Below are positions 43,215 to 52,357 of a stretch of DNA of 64,000 nucleotides, in pieces. Made by a program: the position numbers and the translations under genes. Source of the stretch: JANPLN01 sp043757265 (lineage in GTDB: Bacteria > Bdellovibrionota > Bdellovibrionia > Bdellovibrionales > JAGQZY01); NCBI GenBank assembly GCA_043757265.1, contig JAYUQP010000045.1:1-64000 (forward strand), given 5' to 3'. Under the pieces are notes generated by a model. That model was not told the origin of the DNA. It did not search any database and was given only the letters and a program-made list of their open reading frames with translations. How positions within the stretch are numbered: position 1 is the first letter of the stretch; each line of letters starts with the position of its first letter.

Positions 43215-44536
43215 GTTTTATCCCCGCTGTTCTTATCCGGAAAAAAAGAGATGGAGGCAGCTTAACAAAAGAAGAAATTCATTTTTTTATCAGCGGCTAT
43301 CATCATGGGGAAATCCCTGACTATCAAATGTCAGCGCTTCTCATGGCCATCACCTTGCGTGGCCTCGAAAAAAGAGAAGCGGCCTTTCTTACCGAGTCCA
43401 TGCTCAAGTCGGGCAAACAGCTTGTTTTTAACGACACCGAATACGCTCCCGTCGACAAGCACAGCACTGGCGGTATCGGCGATAAAACAAGCATGCTCAT
43501 CGCACCCATCGTGGCAGCTTGTGGTGTGCCGGTTCCGATGATCGCAGGGCGCGGGTTGGGCCATACGGGTGGCACCATCGACAAAATGGAATCGATCCCA
43601 GGCTTCAATGTGCAAATTCCCCTTAAGCAGTTTGAAGATCAAGTTCGCACTCTGGGCTGCGCGCTTATTGGTCAGACATCAGAAATATGCCCGGCCGATA
43701 AAAAAATCTATAGCTTGCGCGATGTGACCGGCACCGTGGAATCCATTGGACTCATTTGTGGGAGCATTCTTTCAAAAAAAATCGCCGAAGGAATTCGTGG
43801 ACTCGTTATGGATGTCAAATGCGGCTCGGGCGCATTTATGAAAACTCCCGAGCAAGCACGTGAGCTGGCCCAGTGGCTCGCAGAAACTGCCTCTTTCAAT
43901 AATGTTAAGACCACCTGTTACATCACGCAAATGAACCAACCTCTAGGCGCTTTTATTGGCAACGCCATCGAGGTGTTGGAGTGCCTTGCGATTTTTAAGA
44001 ATTCAACAGAAATGGGATTTTCACCGTCGCAATTTGCCGACACCCGCGAGCTCTCATTGCTACTTGCTGCCGAAATGCTCCGTCTGTCTGGGCGAGTCGA
44101 TGCTGAGGAAGAGGGTTTTCTCCTTGCTGAAGAGGCTCTGACTTCTGGTCGCGCCTATGAACTCTTTAATAAAATGGTTGCGGCGCAAGGTGGAGATCTC
44201 GAGCAATTTAAATTTGTTCAACCCTCACGCTGGTTCGATGTAGTAGCTACGGAGCGCGGCTTCATTGAGCATTTTGATGCGGAGGCCATCGGTTACGCAG
44301 CCATCATCCTTGGTGCTGGCCGACAAAAAACATCAGACCTTATTGATCATCAAGCGAGCATTCGGTGTCATAAAAAAATTGGCGACGCCGTCCAAAAGGG
44401 AGATGTTATTTTTTCTTTCACGTCGCGCTCGGATGAGCAAAACCAAAGATCGCAAACCACGCTCGCCAACAGCATTAAGATTTCCTTGCAAAAAGTGGCA
44501 AAGCCCAGTCTGATATTAGGGCGTGTCCTCACTTGA
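43211..44536 (+). CDS. deoA: Thymidine/pyrimidine-nucleoside phosphorylase
   Basis: Enzyme of 441 residues that splits thymidine (and perhaps uridine) to base and sugar-1-phosphate. Family marks: RKKRDGGSLTKEEI, the conserved KHSTGGIGDKTS phosphate-binding segment, GRGLGHTGGTIDKMESIPGF, SLRDVTGTVES and KCGSGAFMKT. Length fits thymidine phosphorylase or pyrimidine phosphorylase; the exact specificity is not certain. Overlaps deoC by four bases. Confidence 0.93.
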   Translation: MSFIPAVLIRKKRDGGSLTKEEIHFFISGYHHGEIPDYQMSALLMAITLRGLEKREAAFLTESMLKSGKQLVFNDTEYAPVDKHSTGGIGDKTSMLIAPIVAACGVPVPMIAGRGLGHTGGTIDKMESIPGFNVQIPLKQFEDQVRTLGCALIGQTSEICPADKKIYSLRDVTGTVESIGLICGSILSKKIAEGIRGLVMDVKCGSGAFMKTPEQARELAQWLAETASFNNVKTTCYITQMNQPLGAFIGNAIEVLECLAIFKNSTEMGFSPSQFADTRELSLLLAAEMLRLSGRVDAEEEGFLLAEEALTSGRAYELFNKMVAAQGGDLEQFKFVQPSRWFDVVATERGFIEHFDAEAIGYAAIILGAGRQKTSDLIDHQASIRCHKKIGDAVQKGDVIFSFTSRSDEQNQRSQTTLANSIKISLQKVAKPSLILGRVLT

Positions 44537-44566
44537 ATCGGTTGCTAACGTAACTGGGAGATCTGA

Positions 44567-45388
44567 ATGGGTGTTATTGAGAATTTACAGGAAACAACGG
44601 CCTTCATTCGCTCAGTCAGCTCCCTTAAACCAAAAATCGGAATTGTCCTTGGCTCGGGTCTTGGAGCTTTTGTAAAAAAAATCCAGGTGGAAACGACGAT
44701 TCCATACGAAAAAATTCCCCACTTCGCTCCTCCTACGGTGGATGGCCACTCGGGACGTTTAGTGCTTGGGCACTTAGGAAAACATCCCCTCGCAATTCTG
44801 CAAGGACGCGTGCACTACTATGAAGGCCACACGATGGAGTCTGTGGTTTATCCAGTGCGCACACTTTCGATGTTGGGCATTGAGCAATTAGTTCTTACGA
44901 ACTCTGCGGGCGGGTTGGATCCTGCAATGTCGCCTGGAGAATTTACCGTAATCGAGGATCATATCAACCTCATGGGTATCAATCCTCTAATGGGTCCAAA
45001 CATTAAAAATCTTGGTCCACGCTTTCCAGATATGACAGAGGCCTACGATAAAAAACTCACACAAAAAATGTGCGCGTCGCTAGAAAAATTAAATATTAAA
45101 TACTGGAAGGGCATTTATTGCGGGGTGAGTGGTCCAGCTTACGAGACTCCGGCAGAGGTTCGCTTTCTACAGCTTATCGGTGGTAAAGCTGTAGGCATGA
45201 GCACCGTTCCCGAAAGTATCGCAGCTAACCACCTTGGGCTTCGCGTATGCGCTTTAAGCTGCATTACAAATCTAGCCGCTGGTCTTGGTAAGCAAAAACT
45301 GACACACGAAGAAGTCACCGAGCGTGCTAATTCTGTTGAAGAAAAATTTTCACTCTTCCTTACCGACTTCCTCGCTTCCATCGACTAA
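44567..45388 (+). CDS. punA: Purine-nucleoside phosphorylase (trimeric)
   Basis: Enzyme of 273 residues that cleaves purine nucleosides with phosphate. Typical trimeric PNP motifs: IGIVLGSGLGAFV, VDGHSGRLVLG, LQGRVHYYEGH, LTNSAGGLDP, and the base-contact segment GVSGPAYETPAE followed by VGMSTVPESIAANH. GGGAG is six bases before ATG. It follows the pyrimidine phosphorylase by 30 bases. With deoC and deoA it forms a nucleoside-degradation operon. Confidence 0.95.
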   Translation: MGVIENLQETTAFIRSVSSLKPKIGIVLGSGLGAFVKKIQVETTIPYEKIPHFAPPTVDGHSGRLVLGHLGKHPLAILQGRVHYYEGHTMESVVYPVRTLSMLGIEQLVLTNSAGGLDPAMSPGEFTVIEDHINLMGINPLMGPNIKNLGPRFPDMTEAYDKKLTQKMCASLEKLNIKYWKGIYCGVSGPAYETPAEVRFLQLIGGKAVGMSTVPESIAANHLGLRVCALSCITNLAAGLGKQKLTHEEVTERANSVEEKFSLFLTDFLASID

Positions 45389-45492
45389 AGGTACCGAGCA
45401 AAACTCGACTCCGGACAAAAAAGTACCAAGCCGCAGAAAGCCTTGGCGCTCCTTTGCGAGCGAGGGCTCGACTCGGCGGCGCAGTACCTTTT
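45389..45492 (+). repeat. GGTAC-flanked repetitive segment (family copy c?)
   Basis: The segment starts AAAGGTACC and ends GTACCTTTT. Inside are two near-direct copies of CTCGACTCCGG/CTCGACTCGGC and an imperfect inverted pair CCAAG/CTTGG. It resembles the elements at 30128 and 39496 in its ends, but its interior differs. The rest of the 361-base gap (to 45749) holds only the dyad at 45704 and probable promoter parts of the protease gene. Confidence 0.5.
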
Positions 45493-45703
45493 CCGTAATA
45501 TTCAGCAATACATCTGCGATATAAAATCTTCGTCTGCAAAGAAGTTTCAACCGCAAAAAACTGTGTAAACTCACTGCAAATACATGGATTCGTCGCAAGC
45601 CTATTGCCGGAAAGAGGACTCAGCCGTGCCTTTTACAGCTTTAGTACCTTTTGGTCTAACTGGCCTTCTGAAAATTTTTAAAGGCTGATATTCTTATCTA
45701 ACG

Positions 45704-45724
45704 CACACAATAGGATATTGTGTG
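45704..45724 (+). promoter_or_regulatory. Perfect dyad upstream of the protease gene
   Basis: CACACAATA and TATTGTGTG are perfect inverted copies separated by three bases (GGA), 25 bases before the start codon of the subtilisin gene. The place is near the expected transcription start. It could be a repressor operator or a 5' hairpin. Confidence 0.5.
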
Positions 45725-45749
45725 TCCTCTCCTCGCGAAAGGGTTGAAC

Positions 45750-46961
45750 ATGGATGTTCGTGCCTTAATGGTATGCTTACTACTTGCACTCTCTGCCTGT
45801 GGTTCATCAACCCCACCCGAAGAACCATTAACAAAAGCGGCGGACGAATGCGAAGGCGAAGTACTTTCAAATCAGAAAATCATCCGCTGGAACGACGGGC
45901 GTTTTACAAAACATAAACTTTCTTCTCAGCAAAAAGAAAAATTTGATCGTTTCGTTGAAAAAAATAAAAATAAAATAAAATACGTCGAAAATGATTTTAG
46001 AATCACTAAACCCTCACCCGGCATTTCACTTTTAAGTTGGGGCGGGTACGCTAATTGGGGTGTTGATGCCATTTCGGCTAAAAAATTGTGGGATCAAGAT
46101 ATCTTCGGTAAAGACGTGATTGTCGCAATCATCGATTCGGGAATCGATACACAACATCCACAGCTGGCAAATCAACTTTATGTAAATCCGAACGAAACTG
46201 AAAATGGATTGGATGATGACGGTAACGGACTGATTGATGATATCCACGGCTACGACTTCCCAAATCAATCGGGAACTCTTAAAGATGGTTCGGGCCACGG
46301 CACACATGTCGCAGGGATAGTGGCCGCCGACCATTCCGCAGGCTCCATTAAGGGCGTCGCCCCAAAATCAAAATTATTAGTATTCGATTTTTTCGCCGAG
46401 GACGGTGGTGGCTCAGTGTTTGATGCATTGGCTGCCATTCGCGCAGCAGAACGCAGCGGAGCACGCGTAATCAACGCCAGTTGGGGAGGACCCGGCTGCT
46501 CACGTTCTATGAAAGACTCACTGGATGAGCTCTCACAAAAAAATATTCTATTTATAACTGCTGCCGGCAACGAATCTTTAAATATCGATCGCACTCCCAT
46601 GTATCCTGCAGCTTTCGGCGCGTCTTCGCAAATTACGGTGGGCGCCATGACGGCTGATGGCTATACGGCTGATTTTTCAAACATCGGTCGCCGTGTTCAC
46701 CTTGTGGCTCCTGGCGCTGACATCCTAAGCACCTACCCCCTTCCCGACGTGACGGCGATCGAGCATGGCACAAGCATGGCTTCGCCTTTCGTTGCGGGAG
46801 CTGCAGCGCTGCTATGGTCTGCATTTCCCGAAGCCAGCGCTGCACAAATTAAAGCAGCTCTGGTGAGTTCGGTAAAGGCCGGTCCGTTTCCCGTGCTTTC
46901 ACGTGGATCTTTGGATGTGGCAGCCGCTCACGAAGCACTCAAGCAAATCATGTCCCGTTAA
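45750..46961 (+). CDS. Subtilisin-like (S8) serine protease lipoprotein
   Basis: Lipoprotein of 403 residues with lipobox LALSAC followed by GSST. A propeptide-like stretch (about 35-90, Lys-rich) precedes the catalytic domain with Asp in VAIIDSGIDTQHP, His in GSGHGTHVAGIVA, the oxyanion Asn in TAAGNES and Ser in HGTSMASPFVAG. Like other extracellular subtilisins it probably digests proteins at the outer membrane or outside the cell. AAAGGG six bases before the ATG favours this start over the longer one at 45720. Confidence 0.93.
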   Translation: MDVRALMVCLLLALSACGSSTPPEEPLTKAADECEGEVLSNQKIIRWNDGRFTKHKLSSQQKEKFDRFVEKNKNKIKYVENDFRITKPSPGISLLSWGGYANWGVDAISAKKLWDQDIFGKDVIVAIIDSGIDTQHPQLANQLYVNPNETENGLDDDGNGLIDDIHGYDFPNQSGTLKDGSGHGTHVAGIVAADHSAGSIKGVAPKSKLLVFDFFAEDGGGSVFDALAAIRAAERSGARVINASWGGPGCSRSMKDSLDELSQKNILFITAAGNESLNIDRTPMYPAAFGASSQITVGAMTADGYTADFSNIGRRVHLVAPGADILSTYPLPDVTAIEHGTSMASPFVAGAAALLWSAFPEASAAQIKAALVSSVKAGPFPVLSRGSLDVAAAHEALKQIMSR

Positions 46962-47042
46962 ACTTTATACGAAATCTAAAAGCGCATGCGTTAAATCACC
47001 GCGAAAATTGACATCGCTGAAATTTAGCCGCAGAATTTTCGT

Positions 47043-47558
47043 ATGGCGCAACAACTGACTTTAAATGGCTTTGATGACTTGGGCACCCGGCGCTTCGGTG
47101 GCCTCGAAATAAAAGGAAATCCAAGAACCGCTCGTCCCATTTCCTTTTCTAAACCAGTCCACCTGGTGCTCAAGTCTGAATTTGCACGCGGAAAAAAATC
47201 TTTTTTGCGACGACCTTTTGGTTCACGCATTGAATCCAGTGCGCGTCGTCTCGCAAAGTTGACGAATTTGCGTCTCTTTCGTTTTGTAAACGCAGGAGAT
47301 CATCTTCAACTCATCGTGCTTGTTCGCTCACGAAAAGCATTTAATAAGTTTGTGCGTGCCTTTACTGGGTATGTGGCTCGCGTGATGCTCGATGCAGAGC
47401 GTGGCCGTGCTCAGGAAAAAAAGTTTTGGATCGCCCGTCCCTTTACTAGGATCCTCAATTGGAAATCGGAGTTTGCTGCTTGCAAACTCCTGCTAGAAGC
47501 AAAAATCTTCGCCGCCTGCGGCTTCGATCTATCCATTGACGCAGATTCTACAGCTTAA
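47043..47558 (+). CDS. Degenerate RAYT-like (Y1 transposase) protein
   Basis: Protein of 171 residues that resembles the IS200-type/REP-associated tyrosine transposases. The core has FRFVNAGDHLQLIVLV (HUH region, about 80-94) and FWIARPFTRILNW (about 129-140), typical of the group. Two essential parts are missing. The HUH motif reads HLQ (residues 87-89), so the second His is lost. There is no Tyr after residue 110 and none in the C-terminal helix (EFAACKLLLEAKIF), where the catalytic Tyr is expected; the only Tyr in the protein is residue 110. The first 40 residues are Arg- and Gly-rich. A REP-like repeat begins seven bases after its stop codon. Probably an inactive or domesticated descendant. 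By-eye homology only. Confidence 0.65.
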   Translation: MAQQLTLNGFDDLGTRRFGGLEIKGNPRTARPISFSKPVHLVLKSEFARGKKSFLRRPFGSRIESSARRLAKLTNLRLFRFVNAGDHLQLIVLVRSRKAFNKFVRAFTGYVARVMLDAERGRAQEKKFWIARPFTRILNWKSEFAACKLLLEAKIFAACGFDLSIDADSTA

Positions 47559-47564
47559 ATCGTC

Positions 47565-47590
47565 GTCATCCTGAGCGAAGCGAAGGATCT
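47565..47590 (+). repeat. REP-like repeat copy 2
   Basis: A 26-base element beginning GTCATCCTGAGCGAAGCG and ending AAGGATCT, seven bases downstream of the RAYT-like gene. It forms an imperfect stem-loop (ATCCT/AGGAT). Identical to the copy at 57544 and close to that at 6870. Confidence 0.85.
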
Positions 47591-47633
47591 AGCATTACCC
47601 ATCTTCATTTCACAGATATCGGCCGCAAGGTCT

Positions 47634-48032
47634 TTATTTTGTTTCACCCAAAATACAAATCATTGTCTTCGACTTCACAGTCTTGTGACTGCAATTCGTA
47701 AATTCAGCTTGCAGTGTATACGCGGTGCCCACGGCATCGTCTCCAAACGCCGAGTAAGGCACGTAAAACGTGACGCACTGGTATTTTTCGGAATGAATCA
47801 GTGTCATATTGCGCCCGTGATCGGTATCGATTTCGGGGATCATTCTGTAGTTTGAGTCGCCATTTACATGCTCAACTGGCTCTAAATTTAATCCCAAAGA
47901 GAAGCCAACTTCTGTGGCGAGCCAGCCAATTTCTGTCGATTTGCATTCGAGCTTTAGATCATTTCGATTTAGTGATGCCGCAGTAGTTGGTCCTGTTGAG
48001 AGTAGGATGGCCAGAGCAATGAAAGTTTTCAT
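47634..48032 (-). CDS. Small secreted protein, unknown
   Basis: Exported protein of 132 residues. I choose the ATG at 48032 (GAGG five bases upstream), giving signal peptide ALAILLSTGPTTAAS; a longer frame reaches 48248 but lacks a signal. Four Cys (ECKSTE, EKYQCVT, FTNCSH, MICILG) could form two disulfides. The mature part looks like a small beta-sandwich. No family recognised. Confidence 0.65.
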   Translation of the reverse strand: MKTFIALAILLSTGPTTAASLNRNDLKLECKSTEIGWLATEVGFSLGLNLEPVEHVNGDSNYRMIPEIDTDHGRNMTLIHSEKYQCVTFYVPYSAFGDDAVGTAYTLQAEFTNCSHKTVKSKTMICILGETK

Positions 48033-48311
48033 ATTTACCTCGTATTGTTTCGTTCTTAGACGCAAGATAGCGGTTCGCGAATAATTCACAAGAGGCGATG
48101 AAAATTTAATAAATATTAATTTCATTCGGTGAAGAATATTCAAGTAGTGGCTGCACTTTCCGCGTTTCAAAAGCTCGGACGAATGCTCTCTTTTCGATAC
48201 CTGCACTAGACCCCCCACTCTCTCGAAATAATGCCTCAAGTGGTCCACTTTTAACCCTAAGTTCCTGGCACCTCTTTTATTGTTTCAAACAGAGACCCTC
48301 ACCCACAGGAC

Positions 48312-48341
48312 TTGATAGCTCGTTCGTTAGATAGCTATAAT
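48312..48341 (+). promoter_or_regulatory. Candidate promoter of the alginate-lyase-like gene
   Basis: TTGATA, an 18-base spacer and TATAAT lie 26 bases before the TTG start at 48368. The rest of the 335-base gap from 48033 has only a CCTGGCACC motif (48264) and shows nothing else I recognise. Confidence 0.7.
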
Positions 48342-48367
48342 GAAAGGATCAATTCAAGGGGGCCGTT

Positions 48368-49702
48368 TTGCGTAAACATTGGAAGATTAAACTTTTTATT
48401 CTGCTATTCTGTAGTTCGTTGATTCTTATTTTTCAAAACTGCTCCGGTGGAATTGTCAGTGAAAATATGGAAAGCGCAGGGTCGGAAACACAAGAACAGG
48501 CTTTCACAGACGAGGAATTAGGTACTGACTCAACGACGGTGATCCAAGAGTCCGCCACCGTGTCTGCAGCGGCCGTGTGCACAGGCAAGGCCCCGGGAAC
48601 CAACGTAAACCCTGTTGGAAGTCTTTACGGAATTTCGCGTATCAAACAAAATTTTGGAACAGTGAGTGCCGTAGGTTTTGTCTGCCCACCCACTCCACCA
48701 GCGCCAGCTAAGTTTGACCCACCCACGTTTTACCTGTCCGACGGGATCACCCAAAATCCCATGTTCGCCTCCCACATGAAGCCCTTTAATGATTACATCA
48801 CAAAGTTAAACCAGTTGGGCGACCTGTATTTAGCTTCGCAATCATCAACTGTGGCAAGTTGTGTAATGAACTGGGCCACCGCGTGGTCCAACACGACACT
48901 TTTAACAGAGTACAATGTCCTAGATAAAGGGCGACTCAATTATACAACGACCCAAGGAGATTATGAACGCAAATGGCTAGTGGGAGAAATTCTGTTTAAC
49001 TTTGCAAAAATTAAATATGGTGGAGTTACATTAAATGCTACAAAAGTCACCGCACTCAAAACTTGGCTGGGAAAAAGTATGCTTCCTATACGCCTTTTTT
49101 ACGACAATCGCATTCGCTACAACGCAACTACAGGAGTGATGGAACGACCCGAAAATCTCAACAACCATCAATACTGGGCCGCGGTTACCGTTTATCTTTA
49201 CGGATCACTCTTCGCTGATACCTCCCATAAAAATTGGGGAGTCTTGCAATATCAATTGGGTGTAAAATCCATTCGCAATAACGGAACTTTAGCTACCGAG
49301 ATGGCGCGTGGCAATCAAGCTTTTATCTACCACCAATTTGCACTGCAGCCGCTTGTGATGATGGCGGAACTTAGCGCTCTTAACGGGCAAAGTTTGTATA
49401 CGTACCAAAGCAGTCGGCTCAGCAGACTCGTTTCGTTGATGATCCGTTCTTTCCAAGATTTTTCGCAATTTACATCGTTAACAACAACTACACAGGTTCA
49501 TTCTCCACAAAAGATGATCGATGATCTTCCGTATTATTTAGATTGGATGGAGATCTGGTACTCTCGTTTTGCTGACACGCGCCTGCCACAATTTATTTTA
49601 GCTGCCAGATCAAGCCCACGCAGCACAAATGGCCGACTGAACGATATGAGACTCGGGGGAGATATGACGCTCGCCTGGGGCGCTCAAGCCTGTTACTTAT
49701 AA
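48368..49702 (+). CDS. Alginate-lyase-like (PL5) lipoprotein
   Basis: Lipoprotein of 444 residues with lipobox IFQNC followed by SGGI. The region 220-370 matches the alginate lyase family PL5: NNHQYWAAVTVYLYG (substrate and catalytic Asn/His/Tyr), and the later ARGNQAFIYHQFALQPLVMMAEL (AlgL has an equivalent YHNYALPPL). PL5 enzymes cleave mannuronate-rich alginate by beta-elimination. A Thr- and Ser-rich linker precedes the catalytic domain. The start is a TTG with GGGGG five bases before it. The function is likely but not proven; a related uronate polymer is also possible. Confidence 0.8.
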   Translation: MRKHWKIKLFILLFCSSLILIFQNCSGGIVSENMESAGSETQEQAFTDEELGTDSTTVIQESATVSAAAVCTGKAPGTNVNPVGSLYGISRIKQNFGTVSAVGFVCPPTPPAPAKFDPPTFYLSDGITQNPMFASHMKPFNDYITKLNQLGDLYLASQSSTVASCVMNWATAWSNTTLLTEYNVLDKGRLNYTTTQGDYERKWLVGEILFNFAKIKYGGVTLNATKVTALKTWLGKSMLPIRLFYDNRIRYNATTGVMERPENLNNHQYWAAVTVYLYGSLFADTSHKNWGVLQYQLGVKSIRNNGTLATEMARGNQAFIYHQFALQPLVMMAELSALNGQSLYTYQSSRLSRLVSLMIRSFQDFSQFTSLTTTTQVHSPQKMIDDLPYYLDWMEIWYSRFADTRLPQFILAARSSPRSTNGRLNDMRLGGDMTLAWGAQACYL

Positions 49703-49721
49703 TAATACGAATGCAAAGACA

Positions 49722-49765
49722 GAGAGGATATGATCGTCGAATCCTCTCCGAGCACTTTTTGTTTT
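49722..49765. terminator. Hairpin between convergent genes
   Basis: Eight-base-pair stem GAGAGGAT/ATCCTCTC with an 11-base loop, followed at some distance by TTTTTGTTTTTT. It lies between the PL5 gene and the 49766 gene. Confidence 0.6.
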
Positions 49766-50062
49766 TTATATCGCTGCGTCGAATTGTTTGCAGGAGTTAA
49801 AAACATCTGCAGCCTCGTGGTGTTCGCCTCCGGAGCTGAAGAGTGTTACCTTTTTGATATCACCAAAAGTGAACATGTAGTTGAGCTCTGCACACTGTTT
49901 CGCAATCGCTTCGAGCGCGCCTTGTGGGAATGTATCGCGCTCAACCATCACTACTACATCTTGTGAATTTTGCTCGAGGCAATAGGCGCTGCACGTCCAA
50001 GAGTTGGCAAATGCTGTTGTTGTTGAAATAAAAAGTATAAGGCCCGTGATAGTTGCTTTCAT
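49766..50062 (-). CDS. Small secreted protein, unknown
   Basis: Exported protein of 98 residues with signal peptide ending AFA-NS. Four Cys in the mature form (WTCSAYC, KQCAEL, NSCKQF). Ribosome site GGGAG is six bases before the ATG. No family recognised. The gap to the oligopeptidase gene upstream is about 100 bases. Confidence 0.7.
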   Translation of the reverse strand: MKATITGLILFISTTTAFANSWTCSAYCLEQNSQDVVVMVERDTFPQGALEAIAKQCAELNYMFTFGDIKKVTLFSSGGEHHEAADVFNSCKQFDAAI

Positions 50063-50158
50063 GTTTCTCTCCCTGTGTCGCCCTTTGGCTTCGTTGCTAA
50101 TGTTCGTCGTCGAATTTCGTCTCGGTTATCACTCCCAGTCTGCAAGTCGTTCTGCAGA

Positions 50159-52255
50159 CTATTTCAACGATGTACCGATAGTTTGTAATAAAAACTCATA
50201 CTGTAAGGCATTGAGCTTGGCCAACTGTTTTAAGTTTGCGCCTGCACCATGCCCGCCTTCGACATTCTCGTAATACATTACAAAGTGCTTTTGTTCCATC
50301 ATCTTAGCCGCCATTTTGCGTGCATGGCCTGGATGAACTCGATCATCTTTTGTAGACGTTACAAACAACACCGGTGGGTATTTTTTATCCGCACTCACAT
50401 TTTGATACGGAGAGTATTTTAAAATCACCTCGCGCATTTTTGCATCGCTCGGATCCCCGTACTCACCCATCCAGCTAGCACCAGCTAAAAGTTGCGAGTA
50501 GCGAATCATGTCGAGGAGGGGTACCCAACAAAGCACGGCGCCGTAGAGATCTGGCCGTTGAGTCATCACCGCCCCCACGAGCAAGCCACCGTTGCTGCCA
50601 CCTCGGATGGCAAGTCGTGAGGGGCTTGTTACTTTTCGTTGAATGAGATCTTCAGATACTGCGATAAAATCGTCGTAGGCTTTTTGTCGATTTTCTTTGA
50701 GCGCCGCTTGATGCCACTTGGGGCCGTACTCGCCGCCACCGCGAATATTTGCCACCACAAACACGCCGCCTTTTTCCATCCAAAGTTTACCAACAATGGC
50801 GTTGTAACCTGCTGTTTGCGAAACCGTGAAGCCACCATACCCGTACTGAAGTGTGGGAGCGGAACCATCAAACGTAAGTCCTTTTTTAAAAATCATAAAA
50901 TACGGTATGCGCGTGCCGTCCTTGCTCACTGCAAAACGCTGCTCCACCTGAAGATCTTTGGCGTTAAACCGATCGGGAACGGATTTTAATTTTGCGGGTT
51001 TGTTTACAAAGTCATACGCATAGAGCGTGCTTGGTTGATTAAAATTCTCGTAAAGAAATAAAAATAAATTCGACTCGTCGGTGGAGGACGCAATCATGAT
51101 TTGGCCATTGCCCTCGGTGACAGAGAGTAAGCTCGGCTGCAACCACGAGTCTTTTTCGAGTTCTGTAATATAGAGATGGCTATTAACATCTTCGAGAATC
51201 GAAATAACCACTTTTGATTTAAGCTCTACCACGCTTTGCACCGACTGGTTGGCTTTTGGTGCAAAAACCAGTTGCACATCTTTCGGCCCAAGCTCTTTTC
51301 CCACAGCACTTTCAAGGATGGAAATCACTGTACCTGGTTCGTAAGATGTCCCTTGAAACTTCCAGGGATTGCGAAGCTCGTAAATAAAGCGCCCTTGATA
51401 ATAACCCGATAGTTCCGCAGCTGGCGGTTTAGGCACTGGTTTTAGCGATGCGGTTTTTAGATCAAAAACACTTTCCTCGGTGTTGAAAAAATCGATGGCT
51501 CGCACAAGTACGATTTTAGCTTGATCGCGATGTACCATTCGCATTCCGTGAGCGCGAACATCTTTTGCATCGATTTCCATAACAAGTTTTGCTTTGTCGA
51601 GGGCAGTTCCGCGTTTCCAAAGTTTGATCTGCCGAGAGTAGCCAGAATCCGTCAAGGTGCCTGCGCCAAAATCAGTTCCTACGAGCAAGTGATCTTTGTC
51701 GGCCCATGTGACAACTGTTTTGGCTTCGGTAAGCGCAAAGCCTTTTTCGACAAACTTCTTTCTTGCAAGATCAAACTCGCGCTCCACCGTGGCATCTTTA
51801 CCTCCGCGAGATAACGAAACCATGCATTTTTGATAGGCTGGCTCTAAACATTCAAAACCTTTAAACACCCAGTTTTCGTTTTCTTTTTTCGCCAAGGCAT
51901 CGATATCTAAAACGGTCTGCCAGCGAGGTTTGCTTTTTTTATATTCCGCGTAAGATGTTTTACGTAAAATTCCACGAATATGGACGTCATCACGCCAAAA
52001 ATTAACAATGTCGTTTTTGAGAAAAAATCCTGTGGGAATTTTGTCTTTCGCTTCTAAAATAGCCAGAGTGTCTTTTTCGGCACGCTCGTAGCGTGCTGAT
52101 TGCGTCAGTGCAGCCTGACTTTTTTGATTGTGTGCTTCCACCCATTTTAAAGCGTCAGTACCTTCGATGTTTTCTAGCCACAGATAGGAATCTTCCACCA
52201 GTGTGGGCCGGTGAGCACAGGCCATTAAGAATAATAAAACTAGAAATCTCTGCAT
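50159..52255 (-). CDS. Prolyl oligopeptidase (S9A) lipoprotein
   Basis: Protein of 698 residues with lipobox FLMAC followed by AHRP, so it is probably bound to the outer membrane. N-terminal beta-propeller (about 30-420) with DSYLWLENIEG near the start, as in family S9A, and an alpha/beta-hydrolase domain with Ser in IRGGSNGGLLVG, Asp in TSTKDDRVHPGHA and His in EGGHGAGANL. S9A enzymes cleave short peptides after proline. It may use peptides released by the S8 protease or by prey or host. Confidence 0.93.
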   Translation of the reverse strand: MQRFLVLLFLMACAHRPTLVEDSYLWLENIEGTDALKWVEAHNQKSQAALTQSARYERAEKDTLAILEAKDKIPTGFFLKNDIVNFWRDDVHIRGILRKTSYAEYKKSKPRWQTVLDIDALAKKENENWVFKGFECLEPAYQKCMVSLSRGGKDATVEREFDLARKKFVEKGFALTEAKTVVTWADKDHLLVGTDFGAGTLTDSGYSRQIKLWKRGTALDKAKLVMEIDAKDVRAHGMRMVHRDQAKIVLVRAIDFFNTEESVFDLKTASLKPVPKPPAAELSGYYQGRFIYELRNPWKFQGTSYEPGTVISILESAVGKELGPKDVQLVFAPKANQSVQSVVELKSKVVISILEDVNSHLYITELEKDSWLQPSLLSVTEGNGQIMIASSTDESNLFLFLYENFNQPSTLYAYDFVNKPAKLKSVPDRFNAKDLQVEQRFAVSKDGTRIPYFMIFKKGLTFDGSAPTLQYGYGGFTVSQTAGYNAIVGKLWMEKGGVFVVANIRGGGEYGPKWHQAALKENRQKAYDDFIAVSEDLIQRKVTSPSRLAIRGGSNGGLLVGAVMTQRPDLYGAVLCWVPLLDMIRYSQLLAGASWMGEYGDPSDAKMREVILKYSPYQNVSADKKYPPVLFVTSTKDDRVHPGHARKMAAKMMEQKHFVMYYENVEGGHGAGANLKQLAKLNALQYEFLLQTIGTSLK

Positions 52256-52327
52256 GACGCCTCCTGGATATTACCGGAATTATAACTGGCAAATAATCAC
52301 AGTGCAGTCCCACACCGCAACCATTTC

Positions 52328-52357
52328 TTGATTTTTATCAAACAAAACAGGTAGGAT
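52328..52357 (+). promoter_or_regulatory. Candidate promoter of asnS
   Basis: TTGATT, an 18-base spacer and TAGGAT are about 80 bases upstream of asnS. A moderate match. Confidence 0.4.
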
